This document shows, piece after piece, positions 23,156 to 30,778 of a stretch of DNA of 38,263 nucleotides. The notes under the pieces are model-generated. The model was not told the DNA's origin. It did no database searches and saw only the letters and a program-made list of their open reading frames with translations. The position numbers were made by a program, and so were the translations under genes. Every line of letters starts with the position of its first letter. Position 1 is the first letter of the stretch. Source of the DNA: Nitrospira sp. (GTDB lineage Bacteria; Nitrospirota; Nitrospiria; Nitrospirales; Nitrospiraceae); the NCBI GenBank assembly GCA_025360665.1, contig JANYBU010000359.1, positions 1 to 38,263 on the forward strand, read 5' to 3'.

Positions 23156-23377
23156 CTACCAGAGACCAAAGTTCACGTCCTTGAACGGAATCGTTTCCCA
23201 TTGCTCTTGTTCCACATCCAAAATCCCGATTTCGAGATTCGACGGAAACACTCTCATCCCCTTCGGTCGGACCCAGGTATCCGACTTCAAGGACTTGAAG
23301 TACAGATGGGGTCTGGCTTGGGCATAATCTCGTGCATGAAATAGTTCCAGTAATTGCAATGCGTCGGGAAATGTCAC
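23156..23377 (-). CDS. Small protein of unknown function
   Basis: A 73-residue protein with a GTG start and a strong GGAGGAGG site 5-12 bases upstream. The sequence (LLELFHARDYAQARPHLYFK, GMRVFPSNLEIGILDVEQEQ) has no signal peptide or motif I can name. It precedes the nitroreductase by 60 bases on the same strand and probably starts that operon. Confidence 0.65.
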   Translation of the reverse strand: MTFPDALQLLELFHARDYAQARPHLYFKSLKSDTWVRPKGMRVFPSNLEIGILDVEQEQWETIPFKDVNFGLW

Positions 23378-23794
23378 AGTGTCCTCCTCCTACGTTCCAG
23401 CCAACCTTGCCAGCTCCTTCAATCAATGAGCAATCGGAATGCCGGACGCCAACGATTAGCATTCTTTCCCCCTAGGATCTCCCTTTGCAGAGCAATCACG
23501 ATGAGATCGGATCATTCCGGGGGGTTCACAAATCAGATAAGAAGGACGACGAATTCTAATCTTCTGGAATCCTAGCGACCTTTCGCCACAGCGGGGTTGC
23601 TGCATCTGTAGCGGATTTCCACAGGCATCGCAGCGGTCCCTTCGTTAGTCAATTTCAAACCCAGGAATTTCCTATAAGTTGACGGCGGATCGGTGCTCAG
23701 GTGACATGGCCCCGTTCTTGCCATTGGAATCACAGCACCAGTCATCGAAACGCATTGGTTCGGGGTTCAGCGTAGAGAAGGAAGGGCTCATGCT
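23378..23794. other. Divergent intergenic region
   Basis: About 417 bases between divergent genes at 23377 and 23795, with no supportable gene. It should contain promoters for both sides. I see no clear consensus boxes, repeats or strong hairpins. Confidence 0.4.
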
Positions 23795-24133
23795 ATGAGA
23801 ACGAAGTTATGCTCGCTCTGTCTTGTTTTCGCGATTGGACTCGTGGCCCTGACGACCCCCCTCGCGACCGCCGCAGCAGAGACCATCCAGCGGACGGTGC
23901 GAGGTACAGTGATGGCGACAAATACTGCCGTCGATCCTCAGACGATTGTCGTGAAAGTCGTGCTGCTCAATAAGGAAGAGTTGATTGTGGGGGCTCGTGT
24001 CCCAACTGACACCACAATCACGCGAGGCACGCGAGCTACCAGATTGGCCGACCTCAAGGTGGGAGAAGCAGCCGAGCTTACATACCTGAAATCGCCGGAT
24101 GGTTTGATTGCACGATCCATTCACGTTCGATAA
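23795..24133 (+). CDS. Exported small beta-rich protein
   Basis: A 112-residue protein with a clean signal peptide (LVFAIGLVALTTPLATAAAE, cut after AAA). The mature part is a single small OB-like domain (GTVMATNTAVDPQTIVVKVV, TRATRLADLKVGEAAELTYL) resembling the DUF5666 style of periplasmic domain. The function is unknown. GAAGGAAGG lies upstream. It starts a plus-strand set of envelope genes, 13 bases before the OmpA/Pal-like lipoprotein. Confidence 0.75.
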   Translation: MRTKLCSLCLVFAIGLVALTTPLATAAAETIQRTVRGTVMATNTAVDPQTIVVKVVLLNKEELIVGARVPTDTTITRGTRATRLADLKVGEAAELTYLKSPDGLIARSIHVR

Positions 24134-24146
24134 CCAAGGAGCGCCC

Positions 24147-24758
24147 ATGTCGACCCGGTGCCACCTGTCCTATTTCCGTGTCTGCCTCTGCCTGCTTATT
24201 GTTGCGATGCTGTCCGGCTGCGCAAGCCGCAAGGTCGTCACGACGGTTGAAGACCAGAGTTATGCGCCGGGGCCGACACCCCAAGCCCAAGCGCCTGCGT
24301 CAGCCCAGCCGGCACCAGTCCAGGTTGAAAAGTCGACGCCCCCGCTTGTGGTGGAAGAAGCACGGGTCGTGGAACAACCGATTGCTCCCGTCCCTCCGTC
24401 GCAGGCGCCGGTGCCTCAGGCCAGGCCGATACGCGAACTATCCGATATCTTTTTTGATTTTGACCGGTTTGTGATTCGCGATGATGCTCGATCCGGGCTC
24501 GAAGCCAACGCCGGTCTTCTGAAGTCACAATCCGGCAAAAAGATCCTGATCGAAGGCCACTGTGACGAGCGGGGCACGAGTGCCTATAACCTGGTCTTGG
24601 GTGAACGTCGCGCGCAGGCGGCCGCACAGTATCTCCGGGACCTCGGCGTCCCCTCATCACAGATGCAGATCACGAGTTATGGGAAAGAGCGCCCATTTTG
24701 CGCGGAACACAGTGAAGCCTGTTGGCAGTCGAATCGACGGGCTCACTTCACCAGATAA
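24147..24758 (+). CDS. Pal/OmpA-domain outer membrane lipoprotein
   Basis: A 203-residue lipoprotein. The signal ends in the lipobox MLSGC. A Pro/Ala/Gln-rich linker of about 60 residues follows. The C-terminal OmpA-like peptidoglycan-binding domain has LSDIFFDFDRFVIRDDARSG, KKILIEGHCDERGTSAYNLV and LGERRAQAAAQYL, then ITSYGKERPFC. The Asp and Arg of the HCDERGT...LGERRA motif that grip diaminopimelate are present. It links the outer membrane to the cell wall. AAGGAG precedes the ATG at 24147. No tolB or other tol genes are adjacent, so it may be a second Pal-like protein rather than the Tol-Pal one. Confidence 0.9.
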   Translation: MSTRCHLSYFRVCLCLLIVAMLSGCASRKVVTTVEDQSYAPGPTPQAQAPASAQPAPVQVEKSTPPLVVEEARVVEQPIAPVPPSQAPVPQARPIRELSDIFFDFDRFVIRDDARSGLEANAGLLKSQSGKKILIEGHCDERGTSAYNLVLGERRAQAAAQYLRDLGVPSSQMQITSYGKERPFCAEHSEACWQSNRRAHFTR

Positions 24759-24827
24759 TCAGCGAGCATGTGAAGATGCCAGTCGGAGGAACGGTCCTCG
24801 AGAGTCCTTGAATGTAAGGAGGGTCCT

Positions 24828-25454
24828 GTGAAGAGACGTCGGACGCTGCTCATGTGTTGGGTCAGTCTCATTGCCTTGGCTGGATGCGCCGGCACAGGCG
24901 AGATCATTCCACTCCAGATCCACCCCATCGTGACCGGATCTGAGGGGGTCGCAAGGCAGAGGGCCGCCGTTCGGGTGGCGGTGGGCTCGGTCGAGGACGG
25001 TCGGAGCCATAAGACCGGCCTTGGAGTTCGGACACACCTGTGGGGAGGTGTCAGCTATTTCGATGTCCCGGGAGGCAACCCCGCTGACGTGGTCGCCCAG
25101 GCCCTGACCGATTATCTGACCGCGAAGGGTTGGCAGGTGACCAAGCGAGGGACCGGCGACGCCGGGGCCGATGTTGTCCTCACGGGAAAAATCCTCGACT
25201 TTTCAGTCCACGCCAAGAGTCGAGTCGGCTTCACCGAGGTCACGACGAAGACGAAGCTCACGTTACAAGCACAGAATGTCGCAGACGGGAGCACGATCCG
25301 CATGACCCTGAATGGGAGTGGAGGCGACGACGTCTTTTGGTTTGATCCGGAGGATGCCAAAGCGCTTGTGAATGACGTCTTGACCGACAGTTTTGGCAAG
25401 TTGGTCCAGGATACGACGGTTGAGAACAAGCAGTTACGGCTGAAAAGCCCGTAA
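24828..25454 (+). CDS. Lipoprotein of unknown function (YajG-like)
   Basis: A 208-residue lipoprotein with lipobox ALAGC. The mature part begins with VRVAVGSVEDGRSHKTGLGV and continues with ADVVAQALTDYLTAKGWQVT, GADVVLTGKILDFSVHAKSR and VNDVLTDSFGKLVQD. This layout (G-x-G target, then a domain for one lipoprotein per outer membrane complex) recalls YajG/DUF4136-like lipoproteins. It uses a GTG start with AAGGAGGG upstream. It probably belongs to the same transcription unit as the Pal-like gene. The role is not known. Confidence 0.8.
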   Translation: MKRRRTLLMCWVSLIALAGCAGTGEIIPLQIHPIVTGSEGVARQRAAVRVAVGSVEDGRSHKTGLGVRTHLWGGVSYFDVPGGNPADVVAQALTDYLTAKGWQVTKRGTGDAGADVVLTGKILDFSVHAKSRVGFTEVTTKTKLTLQAQNVADGSTIRMTLNGSGGDDVFWFDPEDAKALVNDVLTDSFGKLVQDTTVENKQLRLKSP

Positions 25455-25488
25455 CAAAACCAGCTGCTTCTAGCAAAGGAGGATTCCA

Positions 25489-25956
25489 ATGAAAGTCCAA
25501 GATATTATGACCAGCGATGTGCAATGTTGCGGCCCGGCCACGAATTTGACTGCCGCCGCCAAAATGATGTGGGACAGCGACTGCGGGGCTCTGCCCATCC
25601 TGAATGTTCAAGGCCAGGTGATGAGCATGATCACGGATCGCGACATCTGCATGGCCGCAGCCACCAAAAATAAACCGGCGTGGGACATCACCGTCTGGGA
25701 AACAGTGTCCGGAAAGGTTTACACCTGCCACATGTCCGATGATGTCCATACGGCCCTGGACATCATGAAACGGGAAAAAGTCCGACGGCTTCCTGTCGTG
25801 GATGAAGACGGGGTGCTCCAGGGCATCGTCGCCATGAACGATTTCGTCCTCCTCGCCGGAGAGGCGAAGGGGGGAAAGGCACCGGCTCTCTCCTACGAGG
25901 ATGTCGTGCGGACGATGAAGGCGATCAGCGCGCACCGGGTGCTCGTCGGCATCTAA
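25489..25956 (+). CDS. CBS-pair regulatory protein
   Basis: A 155-residue protein consisting of two CBS motifs and little else. CBS1 is MKVQDIMTSDVQCCGPATNL to DRDICMAAATK. CBS2 is VSGKVYTCHMSDDVHTALDI to VAMNDFVLLAG. Such stand-alone pairs bind adenosine nucleotides and act as energy sensors. Extra cysteines (CC near residue 14) are unusual. AAAGGAGG lies before the ATG. It is transcribed with the upstream envelope genes, or from its own promoter in the 34-base gap. Confidence 0.9.
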   Translation: MKVQDIMTSDVQCCGPATNLTAAAKMMWDSDCGALPILNVQGQVMSMITDRDICMAAATKNKPAWDITVWETVSGKVYTCHMSDDVHTALDIMKREKVRRLPVVDEDGVLQGIVAMNDFVLLAGEAKGGKAPALSYEDVVRTMKAISAHRVLVGI

Positions 25957-25961
25957 ACCGG

Positions 25962-26056
25962 AAATGTTTAATGAGGAATTATGAATGTTGAATTTGTATC
26001 GACACTCGGGGCGCCATTGCGGGTAATTCATCATTCAAAACTCATAATTCAACATA
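25962..26056. repeat. AT-rich inverted repeat
   Basis: Short units ATTATGAATG and TTGAATTT on the left, and their complements AATTCATCATTCAAAACTC and ATAATTCAACAT on the right, around a GC-rich centre. It can form a long imperfect hairpin after the CBS gene and may act as a terminator or spacer. Similar ATGAATTATGAATT repeats are common in unrelated bacteria. Confidence 0.65.
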
Positions 26057-26073
26057 TAGCCTCGTGAGGCGCC

Positions 26074-27801
26074 ATGTATCGTCGCGTCATGGCTTTCGAC
26101 TTCGACGGCACGCTCGCCGTCAACGGGAATGTGCCTGCCGAGGTTGAAACAGCGTTGGAACAATGCCGCGACAGCGGCTATGTGCTGTTTCTGGTCACAG
26201 GGCGTCGGTACGAGACCGTGACCTTGGGCAGCCTCGGAGATCTCTTTGCCGGCATCGTCTGGGAAAACGGCGCGGTCCTGACCCATACTGCGAGTGGGGA
26301 GACCTATCTCCCGTTCGGCCAACTCGATGCACGATTGCTCAAGGCCATCGAAGAAGCGGGCATTCCGTTCGAGCGGGGGCTCGCCATCGCCGCTACCTGG
26401 ACACCCCATGATCAAGCCCTGTGGCAAATCCTCCGCTCACACGGTGGTAGTACCTCGATCGAATACAACAAAAGCGCGGTCATGGTGCTGCCACCCGGTG
26501 CGACGAAAGGGACCGGCCTGGAACGGCTTCTCGCCTTGTGCGGTCTGTCGCCCAGAAACCTCGCGGCGTTCGGTGATGCCGAAAACGACCTCTCGATGCT
26601 GACCTTGGCCGAAGTCTCGGTCGCGGTGGCTGACGCCGTCCCCGCCGTCATCGAAACAGCCGATGTCCTCGCCACAGCCCCTGGCCCTCAAGGAGTCCTT
26701 GAAATTCTCAGGCAGTATCCGCTCAGCGCAAAATTCCTCGATATCCCGCTCAAACGCGAGCGACCAATTTTGCTTGGGCAGACTGAATCCGGCGCGGCCA
26801 TCAACATCCCCGCTGCGCAGCTAGCCGGACGCAATCTGGGGGTCTTCGGCAATTCCGCCACCGGCAAGTCGTGGATGGTCGGCTTGATCGCGGAAGGGCT
26901 CCATCACGAAGAGTATCAGGTCCTCCTGATCGATCCCGAAGGAGACTTTCGCGGGCTCCGAGTTTTGCCGCGATTCGTATCGGTCAGCGGTGACCGGGCA
27001 ACCCTCCCCCCTCCGTCCGCCGTGGTATCGCTCCTCGATGAGGGAGGCGTGTCGTTGGTCCTCGATCTGAGTCAGTATCCCATCAGCTTGCGGAGTCACT
27101 ATCTTGCCGAACTGATTCGTACCTTACGCCCCGTGCGCGAACGCAAGTTCCGCCCCCATTGGATCGTGCTGGATGAAGCGCAGGAATTCTTGTTTGAGGG
27201 AAGCGAGATCACGGCGCTGCTCCGTCCCTTGCTGGAAACCGGCGGTTGGGCCTTCGTCTCCTATCGACCGGACCGCCTCAGCGAGTCGGTGCTCACCTCA
27301 CTCCACCACCTGCTTTTGACCCGCCTCACGGACCGCCAGATCGGGGACTGTCTTCGGACCCACTGTGCCGTCTGCAGTTTAATAGGTGCGAGCCTCGATC
27401 AGATCCCAATGGGCAGTGCACTTCTCTGCGGAGGCGAAATCGTCCGCATGCGCCCGGCCATCAGACGCGTGCCCCACGTCCGCCACCTCTACAAATATCT
27501 CGACGTACCTCTGCCGCCGGGGAAACGGTTCTCCTTCCGAACCGAGAAAGGCCATCTGGGGATAGAAGCAGCCAGTTTATACGAACTGTCCCGCCTGATT
27601 CCGACCCTCCCGCTGGAGAGCCTCGAATACCACGATCGGCGAGAGGATTTTGTGAAATGGGCCGACTGGACGCTCGGCGACGGAGGGCTCGCCGCGCGTC
27701 TCCGAAAAGTGGAGAATCGCCACTATCAGGGAGATGAACTCCGGGAGGCGCTCAATCAGGTTGTGTCAACCCACTATGAAGAGCTCCGACAACTAAAATA
27801 G
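26074..27801 (+). CDS. HAD phosphatase fused to HerA/DUF87-type ATPase
   Basis: A 575-residue protein with two enzymatic halves. Residues about 1-235 are a Cof-type (HAD-IIB) phosphatase: catalytic DFDGTLA at residues 9-15, LVTGRR, the Lys of NKSAVMVLPPGATKG, and FGDAENDLSML. Residues about 245-460 are a P-loop ATPase like HerA/DUF87: Walker A GNSATGKS near 259-266, LLIDPEGDFR near 285, the Walker B IVLDEAQEF near 364, and an arginine-type YRPDRLSES after it. The C-terminal 110 residues are helical and unassigned. In this ATPase group DNA translocation is usual; the phosphatase substrate may be a sugar phosphate or nucleotide. I know the combination from database-style annotations but not of any demonstrated function. 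Confidence 0.88.
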   Translation: MYRRVMAFDFDGTLAVNGNVPAEVETALEQCRDSGYVLFLVTGRRYETVTLGSLGDLFAGIVWENGAVLTHTASGETYLPFGQLDARLLKAIEEAGIPFERGLAIAATWTPHDQALWQILRSHGGSTSIEYNKSAVMVLPPGATKGTGLERLLALCGLSPRNLAAFGDAENDLSMLTLAEVSVAVADAVPAVIETADVLATAPGPQGVLEILRQYPLSAKFLDIPLKRERPILLGQTESGAAINIPAAQLAGRNLGVFGNSATGKSWMVGLIAEGLHHEEYQVLLIDPEGDFRGLRVLPRFVSVSGDRATLPPPSAVVSLLDEGGVSLVLDLSQYPISLRSHYLAELIRTLRPVRERKFRPHWIVLDEAQEFLFEGSEITALLRPLLETGGWAFVSYRPDRLSESVLTSLHHLLLTRLTDRQIGDCLRTHCAVCSLIGASLDQIPMGSALLCGGEIVRMRPAIRRVPHVRHLYKYLDVPLPPGKRFSFRTEKGHLGIEAASLYELSRLIPTLPLESLEYHDRREDFVKWADWTLGDGGLAARLRKVENRHYQGDELREALNQVVSTHYEELRQLK

Positions 27802-27806
27802 AGCCC

Positions 27807-27828
27807 GGTGGAGCGGCTGGGATTCGAA
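27807..27828 (-). other. Possible tRNA 3'-end fragment
   Basis: Read on the minus strand, 27828 to 27807 is TTCGAATCCCAGCCGCTCCA plus CC. This is the T-loop, T-stem 3' half, acceptor 3' half and start of the CCA of a tRNA. No 5' part of a tRNA is present, so no working gene exists. Such scraps often mark attachment sites left by an integrated element. Confidence 0.4.
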
Positions 27829-28102
27829 ACATGGCGTCGTTGCCCAGATAGCGGCCAGTTACAGAGAGCGGCCCTCGGCAGTGACCCTAGCGGGAAACTG
27901 TCGCCTATTGCAACAGTCGTATTTTCCAAGTTGAGGCACCTTGGTCAATCAGCCAGCCAGCCAGCCTCCTCTGTTCTGTCTTACCAACGTCAACCCCCTA
28001 TGCAATCAAGGCTCACTTAAATCAGCTTGGCCATGGCCTCCCGGCACGGCGCTTGCTGTTCACCTAACTATCCATTCGAGTGACGACGCAACGAGACACC
28101 CA

Positions 28103-28459
28103 ATGTTTTATAAAGACGTTACCCAGCCAGTCCTCCAAGCGAGTCCCTCTTTGCGCCCAGAGGCCTACACGGCGCCGCTCCTTCTTCCTGTTTGCTGTGT
28201 CTGCGGGCTGATTCGTGACGAAACGGGATCACTACCCAGCCGCATGTCCTGGGTCACGCCGGGATCGTATCGAAGAACACACAACGTGCGTTCAACCAAT
28301 CTTCTCCTCACGCATACCTATTGTCCCGATTGTCTCCTCCAGGCCCAGATCAGAATGAGAGAATTCTTCAGAGAACAAAAGGAGCAAATCATTGAGAGCC
28401 TGCGGAAAAGCGCCCCCGCTGAAAAAGGCAAGGAAAGAACCGCGACGCCAAAACTGTGA
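28103..28459 (+). CDS. Zinc-site protein of unknown function
   Basis: A 118-residue protein with two cysteine pairs, CCVCGLIRDETG and YCPDCL, about 47 residues apart, joined by SWVTPGSYRRTHNVRSTN. This is the CxxC...THxxCPDC pattern seen at the ends of many bacterial signalling proteins (usually after response-regulator or PAS domains). Here it stands alone with a helical basic tail (IRMREFFREQKEQIIESLRK). The start at 28103 is the first in-frame ATG that fits; its ribosome site is weak. The function is unknown. Confidence 0.65.
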   Translation: MFYKDVTQPVLQASPSLRPEAYTAPLLLPVCCVCGLIRDETGSLPSRMSWVTPGSYRRTHNVRSTNLLLTHTYCPDCLLQAQIRMREFFREQKEQIIESLRKSAPAEKGKERTATPKL

Positions 28460-28562
28460 GGCCCCGCCACAGAAGGTGTCGGAAGATCATCGAAGCCTGC
28501 ACACAGTTCAGTGTTCACTCTGTCAGCAACCGCGCGCACGCGCCTTACAAAGGAGGAGTCCC

Positions 28563-28763
28563 ATGTCCGTAGCGAAGGTCATCGAGATCAGTTCCGAATC
28601 GCCGAAGAGTTTCGAAGATGCCATTCAGGACGGAATCACCCGGGCATCCAAGACCATACACAACATCAAATCGGCTTGGGTGAAGGAGCAACACGTGGTG
28701 ATCGACAACGGCAAGGTCGCCTTGTATCGCGTGGATTTGAAAGTAACATTCGTGCTGGATTGA
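28563..28763 (+). CDS. Dodecin flavin-binding protein
   Basis: A 66-residue dodecin (MSVAKVIEISSESPKSFEDA, IQDGITRASKTIHNIKSAWV, KEQHVVIDNGKVALYRVDLK), a small protein that assembles into 12-subunit shells storing flavins. The family's aromatic residue that stacks on the flavin, Trp in SAWVKEQ, is present. Length is normal. AAAGGAGG lies 6-14 bases before the ATG at 28563. It lies alone, followed by a family A repeat. Confidence 0.95.
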   Translation: MSVAKVIEISSESPKSFEDAIQDGITRASKTIHNIKSAWVKEQHVVIDNGKVALYRVDLKVTFVLD

Positions 28764-28791
28764 CGCGTCATGGAGGGAGTAGGGTCCTAAC

Positions 28792-28953
28792 CCGTATGAT
28801 TCATGAACGCTTCTGCTGCAATCGCCGATGCCTGACTCAAGCGAGACGGGCGAGACTGGCGGGAAAAGCGCGACAGGCAGGGACAGGGCTCCGTGCGCCG
28901 GTCTCGTGACGCGGCTTAGCGATTTCGCGACGAACCGTCATGAATAATGCGGG
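28792..28953. repeat. Inverted-repeat element, family A, copy 3
   Basis: About 162 bases with ends CCCGTATGATTCATGAACG and CGTCATGAATAATGCGGG, inverted to each other. It shares GCTTCTGCTGCAATCGCCGAT and GCGATTTCGCGACGAACCG with the copy at 16155, but has a different and shorter interior. Confidence 0.75.
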
Positions 28954-28955
28954 CT

Positions 28956-29038
28956 AACAGGCTGCGGGAAAACCATTTCGGCACAGCAGAACATCGATGG
29001 CCTGCACATCTAGGACAAGAGGAGAGCACCCCAGGAGG
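28956..29038. repeat. Family E repeat, copy 1
   Basis: CAGGCTGCGGGAAAACC, GGCACAGCAGAACATCGATGG and AGGAGAGCACCCC parallel the sequence at 36942-37030. The ATG that opens the MlaC-like frame (28997) lies inside it. Confidence 0.5.
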
Positions 29039-29842
29039 ATAGCCGCGCGAGACTGGCGGGACGGGCGAGGGTTCGATATCCGAAGTTCGAGATTTTCGGA
29101 ACTTCGAACCCCGAACTTCGAACTTCGGATCGCGCCTGTCTCGCGCTTCCCGCGCCACAGTCTCTGGCGCCGGCATTGGATCGCCAGGAGCGCGGCCTTC
29201 GCCCTTCTCCTGTTTCTTGTCACCCCTACTTGCTCCATTGCGTTCGGCTCATCGGGCCAGCTCTCGGAGCCCCCCACTGAGGCGGTCCGCTCGACACTCA
29301 CCGAAGTCTTCCGCATCCTCGAAGACGAGAAACTGAAGGATCCGGCCAAGCTCATCCCGCGCCGACATATGCTGGAAGCGGTCATCGCTTCCCACTTCGA
29401 CTACACGGAGATGTCGAAGCGTGCACTCGCGGCCCACTGGGCTCCCCTCACGGCCGGCGAGCGGGCCGAATTCGTCGAACTCTTCAAGAGTTTTCTCTCC
29501 GACCGCTATGCCGAAAAAATCGAAGGGTATTCAGGACAACAAGTATTCTATCTCTCTGAACGGATCGAGGGGAATTATGCGGAAGTGCGGACCGAGCTGC
29601 GGTCGAGCAAAGTCGAAATCCCGATGGATTACCGGCTGCACATCAAAGACGGGACGTGGCATGCCTACGACCTCATCGTGGACGGAGTCAGCCTGGTGAA
29701 GAATTACCGCAGTCAGTTCGAGAAGATCATCCGCACGTCGTCCTACCAGGAGTTAGTCCGCAGGCTGCGCGAGCGCACCGTCGGCGAGGACAAGAAAAAG
29801 AAGGCCGCGCTCACGACAGTGCCGCACAGCCTCGCCGCCTGA
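28997..29842 (+). CDS. MlaC/Ttg2D-like phospholipid carrier, altered 5' end
   Basis: A 281-residue frame. From about residue 60 it is a normal MlaC-family (Tol_Tol_Ttg2) periplasmic protein: signal-like AFALLLFLVTPTCSIAFG, then EVFRILEDEKLKDPAKLIPR, RHMLEAVIASHFDYTEMSKRA, FVELFKSFLSDRYAEKIEGY, and YDLIVDGVSLVKNYRSQFEK. MlaC carries phospholipids between outer and inner membranes. The first 55 or so residues come from repeat DNA and are not family-like. No better in-frame start codon exists before the signal. Either the native start was lost to repeat insertion or translation begins at a rare codon. No mlaD, E or F genes are nearby. Confidence 0.75.
   Translation: MACTSRTRGEHPRRIAARDWRDGRGFDIRSSRFSELRTPNFELRIAPVSRFPRHSLWRRHWIARSAAFALLLFLVTPTCSIAFGSSGQLSEPPTEAVRSTLTEVFRILEDEKLKDPAKLIPRRHMLEAVIASHFDYTEMSKRALAAHWAPLTAGERAEFVELFKSFLSDRYAEKIEGYSGQQVFYLSERIEGNYAEVRTELRSSKVEIPMDYRLHIKDGTWHAYDLIVDGVSLVKNYRSQFEKIIRTSSYQELVRRLRERTVGEDKKKKAALTTVPHSLAA
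29071..29131. repeat. TTCGAACTTCG inverted repeat
   Basis: CCGAAGTTCGA at 29080-29090 pairs with TCGAACTTCGG at 29118-29128 (11 base pairs), with further GAACTTCG units between. It lies inside the 5' end of the MlaC-like frame and would fold in the mRNA just before the signal sequence. Confidence 0.75.
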
Positions 29843-29861
29843 GAGCCTCCGCCTCACGTAC

Positions 29862-30113
29862 TCAGATATGCGGGGTGCCCGACCCGGGGAACGGCCTGAT
29901 CCCCGCGCGTCCAGCTAGCTCATGGAGCTTTTCGTGGACTGACTCGTTGTTATAGGACTGGACTTCAGAGAGCGCCAGGCAATAGTCCGTCAGCGCCTCC
30001 AGCCAGTCCTTCTGATTCTCGCAGGTCACGGGACCTTGTCGTGCTTCGTCGATCCTGAACGATGCCTCCTTGAGCTTGGCCGCTGCTTCAGCGAGATGTT
30101 TCGGCACTGACAT
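29862..30113 (-). CDS. Small helical protein of unknown function
   Basis: An 83-residue, all-helical-looking protein (MSVPKHLAEAAAKLKEASFR, EALTDYCLALSEVQSYNNES, VHEKLHELAGRAG), without a signal peptide. AAAGGAG lies upstream of the ATG. It is the last gene of the adenosine-kinase, LigD-PE and THUMP group and starts 24 bases after the THUMP gene. I do not recognise a domain. Confidence 0.7.
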   Translation of the reverse strand: MSVPKHLAEAAAKLKEASFRIDEARQGPVTCENQKDWLEALTDYCLALSEVQSYNNESVHEKLHELAGRAGIRPFPGSGTPHI

Positions 30114-30137
30114 AGATGGCTCCTTTCTTGATGACGA

Positions 30138-30659
30138 TTACGGCACCTTCACAAAGGGGAAACGCTCCCGCATCGTTCGGGTGGTCAATCCCACTCCACA
30201 TTCATCCCCGATCAGTTCCACTGCAACAATCGCATCCGGATCCTTGAAGTCAATGAGCGGCGCGGCGCCCTGCTCCCGTAAGTGTGCGAGCAGCGTGCGA
30301 CCCAGTTCCTGCTCCAATGGCTGGCTGTGGATGTCACCCGCATGGCCTCGCCGTTCGATCCGCACGTAGAACGAGCCGCTGTCGATCCGGTCTGCATAGG
30401 CCAGGACGGCTCGCTCAAGTTGGGTCGGCAGGTACTCGACCTGGAAGGTGAACGTGCGATCAATCGGGATCAGCCTTGCCAAGGGACGGAGAAACCCGGG
30501 CCTCTCCTCTTCGCTACGGAGTAACTGCTCGCAGAAGGCTTCATGATCCTCCACGCGCCCGACCAACAGCCCGAGAAACGGCGTCCACCGGAAGTCGCCC
30601 AGCCGCTTCACGCACCTGGCCAAGTGTCGTTGTTCATGATCCTTGGCGGTGACCACCAC
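30138..30659 (-). CDS. THUMP-domain RNA-binding protein
   Basis: A 173-residue protein with a THUMP domain over most of its length (FTFQVEYLPTQLERAVLAYA, DSGSFYVRIERRGHAGDIHS, LIDFKDPDAIVAVELIGDEC, GVGLTTRTMRERFPFVKVP). THUMP binds tRNA and usually comes with a methylase, thiouridylase or acetylation partner. Here it stands alone, as in archaeal and yeast Tan1-type proteins that help tRNA acetylation. The start is a GTG (30659). No good ribosome site is seen directly before it, because the purine-rich stretch lies within a hairpin. Confidence 0.85.
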   Translation of the reverse strand: MVVTAKDHEQRHLARCVKRLGDFRWTPFLGLLVGRVEDHEAFCEQLLRSEEERPGFLRPLARLIPIDRTFTFQVEYLPTQLERAVLAYADRIDSGSFYVRIERRGHAGDIHSQPLEQELGRTLLAHLREQGAAPLIDFKDPDAIVAVELIGDECGVGLTTRTMRERFPFVKVP

Positions 30660-30665
30660 ATTCCA

Positions 30666-30695
30666 GGAAGGGAGGGTCTGTGGCTCCTCCCTTCC
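30666..30695 (-). promoter_or_regulatory. Perfect 10-bp hairpin before the THUMP start
   Basis: GGAAGGGAGG and CCTCCCTTCC are perfect complements around a 10-base loop. On the transcript the first arm is the ribosome-site-like purine run. The hairpin ends 6 bases before the GTG at 30659. No T-run follows, so it is not a classic terminator. It may hide or present the ribosome site. Confidence 0.6.
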
Positions 30696-30778
30696 TATAG
30701 TTGAGACCGCTGGTTATCTCATCGTCATGGACTCTCCCAGGCGACAGGGAACAGTTGCGTCTCTTCGTGATACGCACG

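Noticed and set aside
22349-23344. Long plus-strand frame of 331 codons
   Set aside because: It lies opposite the ddh-like and nitroreductase genes, which have clear domains. The plus frame has no recognisable motifs and low-quality composition.
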